The translations under genes were made by a program, and so were the position numbers. From Nitrospirota bacterium (GTDB taxonomy: Bacteria; Nitrospirota; Thermodesulfovibrionia; UBA6902), in contig WFVK01000279.1 in NCBI GenBank assembly GCA_015491705.1, positions 1-7,854 of the forward strand: a stretch of 7,854 nucleotides of DNA, written 5' to 3'. Under the pieces are notes generated by a model. The model was not told the origin of the DNA. It saw nothing but the letters and a program-made list of their open reading frames with translations, and did not search any database. Shown here piece by piece: positions 6,460 through 7,854 of the stretch (position 1 is the stretch's first letter; every line of letters begins with the position of its first letter).

Positions 6460-6465
6460 GATGAC

Positions 6466-6472
6466 CCTCCTT
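6466..6472 (-). promoter_or_regulatory. Strong Shine-Dalgarno deciding the zinc-ribbon start
   Basis: On the minus strand this reads AAGGAGG, a perfect match to the 16S anti-SD, 6 bases before ATG 6459. It overrides the 16-residue longer in-frame start at 6507, whose extension has no ribosome binding site and no family resemblance. Confidence 0.75.
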
Positions 6473-6513
6473 TTCGAGGCTTCTCCACCCCGTGTTGCCT
6501 TCATCATGCAAAA

Positions 6514-6542
6514 AGTATAACCGGAAATATCAGCTTTGGAAA
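6514..6542 (-). promoter_or_regulatory. Sigma-70-like promoter of the zinc-ribbon gene
   Basis: Read on the minus strand, the -35 TTTCCA (6542-6537, 4 of 6) and -10 TATACT (6519-6514, 5 of 6) are 17 bases apart. The predicted start is near 6507, giving a leader of about 48 bases that contains the AAGGAGG ribosome binding site. This agrees with translation from ATG 6459. Confidence 0.45.
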
Positions 6543-6612
6543 TTATAATTTTCGACTTATTTTATAGCCCGTACCCTCCGGCCCGGCGGCGCTGTTTTTG
6601 TGCCTCCGGTTG

Positions 6613-6632
6613 AAAAGGCGGAAATGCCTTTT
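6613..6632. promoter_or_regulatory. AAAAGGC/GCCTTTT inverted repeat, possible operator or terminator
   Basis: A perfect 7-bp inverted repeat (6613-6619 and 6626-6632) with a 6-base loop lies in the 239-base divergent gap. Its right arm runs into the TTGGAT that could serve as -35 of the YkgJ-type gene, so a repressor bound here could block that promoter. With only three G-C pairs and four Ts it could also be a weak terminator, but no gene ends nearby on either strand, which favours a regulatory site or chance. Confidence 0.3.
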
Positions 6633-6661
6633 GGATTTAAATGCGTTGATATTGTTATAAT
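6631..6661 (+). promoter_or_regulatory. Candidate promoter of the YkgJ-type gene
   Basis: A perfect -10 TATAAT occurs at 6656-6661. The best upstream box is TTGGAT at 6631-6636 with a 19-base spacer, which is longer than ideal. Transcription would begin near 6668, leaving about 31 bases before ATG 6699, enough for the AAGGAG ribosome binding site at 6684-6689. Confidence 0.4.
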
Positions 6662-6698
6662 TTAAGGCTACTACTTTAATACCAAGGAGATAATGAAT

Positions 6699-7490
6699 AT
6701 GAGTAAAATGGATGCAGTCGTTACGACAAAATATTCAGCGGATGCAAAGTTCAGGTTCAGGTGCCATAAGGGGATAAAATGTTTCACCAAATGCTGCAGC
6801 AACATAGAGATACTCCTTACGCCTTACGATGTCATAAGATTGAAGAACAGGCTCGGGATGCAGTCTGAAGAATTCCTCGACAGGTACACGTATATGAAAA
6901 TCGATGAACGGTCCTCGCATCCGCTTGCAATACTGAAGATGAACGACGATGATGAGAAAACATGCCCTTTTGTCACACCCGGAGGCTGCATCGTCTACAC
7001 CGACAGGCCGGCCAACTGCCGTTATTATCCCGTGGGCCAGGGCACATTCAAGAAGGAAGGGGAAAACGGCCCTGTGGAGGAAGAGTTTTACTTCTTCATA
7101 AAAGAGCCGCACTGTTTCGGCTACGAGGAAAAAAAGCAGTGGACAATCGCCTCATGGAGGGAAGACCAGGGTGTCGACCGGTATGACGAGGTGAACAAAG
7201 AGTGGAAGGGCCTGCAGTTGAGAAAAAATCTCGTCGGGCAGCCTCCGCTGGATGAGAACAAGCAGTTTCAGTTTTACATGGCGAGCTATGATGCGGACAG
7301 GTTCAAAAGGTATGTCTTTGAGAGCAATTTTCTGAATGTCTTTGATATCGACCAGGAAACCGTGGACAGGATGAGAAATGACGAAGTAGAGCTTATAAAG
7401 TTCGGGGTCAAATACATCAAGTACGTAATGATGCTCGAGGAGACACTGAAGCTCAGGAAAGACGCCGAAAAGTACAGGAAGAAGAAGTGA
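6699..7490 (+). CDS. YkgJ-family cysteine-cluster protein
   Basis: A 263-aa soluble protein with the CxxxCxxC-type cluster of the YkgJ family, thought to bind zinc or an iron-sulfur centre. Counting from ATG 6699, the cysteines are C22, C28, C32 and C33 (CHKGIKCFTKCC), then C89 and C97 (CPFVTPGGC), C107 (RPANCRYYP) and C139 (EPHCFGY). The family usually shows this spacing, with the RPxxCRxYP element as its most conserved part. The C-terminal ~100 residues are charged and helical, ending in a Lys-rich tail, and are longer than in the smallest members. ATG 6693 lies only 3 bases from the AAGGAG (6684-6689), while ATG 6699 has 9-base spacing, so the latter is preferred. Biochemical function is not established for the family. 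The next gene starts 120 bases downstream in the same direction, with its own weak promoter possibilities. Confidence 0.88.
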   Translation: MSKMDAVVTTKYSADAKFRFRCHKGIKCFTKCCSNIEILLTPYDVIRLKNRLGMQSEEFLDRYTYMKIDERSSHPLAILKMNDDDEKTCPFVTPGGCIVYTDRPANCRYYPVGQGTFKKEGENGPVEEEFYFFIKEPHCFGYEEKKQWTIASWREDQGVDRYDEVNKEWKGLQLRKNLVGQPPLDENKQFQFYMASYDADRFKRYVFESNFLNVFDIDQETVDRMRNDEVELIKFGVKYIKYVMMLEETLKLRKDAEKYRKKK

Positions 7491-7494
7491 GCAC

Positions 7495-7513
7495 GCCCGC
7501 GGGCCATGTTTTT
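7495..7513 (+). terminator. Weak terminator-like palindrome with T-run
   Basis: GCCCGCGGGC (7495-7504) is a perfect palindrome starting four bases after the YkgJ-type stop, followed by CATG and five Ts (7509-7513). A realistic hairpin would have only a 3-bp stem around a CGCG loop, so termination would be weak at best. The rest of the gap to 7610 holds a TATAAA at 7533-7538 without a good -35 box. Confidence 0.3.
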
Positions 7514-7610
7514 ATGCTCAACCTTAATGTTGTATAAAGGGACGGTGTTTTATGGTAAATGTAAGGCCGGCAATACAAACAATTATTTATCAGAAAAGGA
7601 GGTCTTTTAA

Positions 7611-7854
7611 ATGGACTGGGGTATGAAGAATCGTTTATCAAGCCTGATTCAATCAGACGGCCGCTGTTTTTTTCTCCCGATAGACCACGGATACTTTCAG
7701 GGGCCGACAAGGTGCCTGGAGAGACCGGGTGAGACCATCAAACCCCTCCTGCCTTATGCAGATGCGCTGTTTGTAACGAGGGGCGTATTGCGCAACGCAA
7801 TAGACCCTGCAAAGAGCAAACCGGTTATTCTCAGGGTGTCCGGGGGCACCAGCA
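7611..7854 (+). CDS. LsrF/DeoC-type class I aldolase or thiolase, 5' part only
   Basis: The first 81 codons run off the window end. The start is secure: AAGGAGG at 7596-7602 lies 8 bases before ATG 7611. The sequence MDWGMKNRLS, then LPIDHGYFQGPT, LPYADALFVTRGVLR and VLRVSGGTS closely follows E. coli LsrF recalled from memory (LDWGMQSRLS, DHGYFQGPT, TRGILR). LsrF handles phospho-AI-2 breakdown products; archaeal relatives are fructose-bisphosphate aldolases or ADH synthases of an alternative aromatic pathway. The Schiff-base lysine lies beyond the window. It lacks the ~30-residue N-terminal extension of E. coli LsrF. No other lsr gene is visible, so an AI-2 role is not shown and a sugar-phosphate aldolase role is equally possible. 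Confidence 0.85.
   Translation, partial: MDWGMKNRLSSLIQSDGRCFFLPIDHGYFQGPTRCLERPGETIKPLLPYADALFVTRGVLRNAIDPAKSKPVILRVSGGTS

Noticed and set aside
6460..6507. N-terminal extension of the zinc-ribbon protein from ATG 6507
   Set aside because: The AAGGAGG at 6466-6472 would lie inside it, and the predicted transcription start falls at about 6507; the family begins at MKCPRC.
7506..7610. 34-codon ORF ending TAA directly before ATG 7611
   Set aside because: It has no ribosome binding site, its composition looks like translated AT-rich spacer, and the last codons are simply the next gene's Shine-Dalgarno region.
1..7854. A novel defence or biosynthetic system across the window
   Set aside because: The genes alternate strand, have separate promoters and belong to unrelated, widespread families; no toxin, nuclease, transposase or phage gene was seen.

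Overview
The window looks like ordinary chromosomal sequence of a Gram-negative, probably anaerobic bacterium. A lipoprotein M48 peptidase of the outer-membrane quality-control type argues for a Gram-negative envelope. The mix of a radical SAM protein with a cobalamin-type N-terminal domain, a YkgJ cysteine-cluster protein, an atypical sensor kinase and C-rich/G-rich hairpin repeats recalls Nitrospirota (Thermodesulfovibrionia) or Desulfobacterota. That placement is an impression from family recognition, not a computed one. No rRNA, tRNA, CRISPR array, transposase or phage gene was seen.

Layout. 1-100 is a cluster of G/C-run hairpins (intergenic repeat), followed by a doubtful 29-codon ORF. 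213-965 (+) is a HesA/MoeB/ThiF-type E1-like protein. 962-2527 (-) is a REC-PAS-kinase protein that converges on it, with a 4-bp overlap of the stop codons. 2656-4101 (+) is an M48 peptidase-TPR lipoprotein read divergently from the kinase, and 4175-4636 (+) is a small membrane-anchored protein of unknown function. 4752-6137 (+) is a B12-binding-type radical SAM protein. 6154-6459 (-) is a tandem zinc-ribbon protein that converges on it. 6699-7490 (+) is a YkgJ-family cysteine-cluster protein. 7611 onward (+) is the first 81 codons of an LsrF-type aldolase/thiolase, cut by the window end.

The genes do not form an obvious pathway. Orientation changes four times, and most genes appear to be separate transcription units; the possible exceptions are the peptidase with its small downstream neighbour, and the YkgJ protein with the aldolase. 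I found no convincing new multi-gene system. The most unusual observations are two proteins whose folds look intact while key catalytic residues are replaced: the E1-like protein (ATP/Mg positions) and the histidine kinase (no H-box histidine). Two plus-strand genes also have sigma-70-like promoters so close to their ATG that the mRNAs would be nearly leaderless. Start codons were revised from Shine-Dalgarno spacing for three genes (4175, 6459, 6699).
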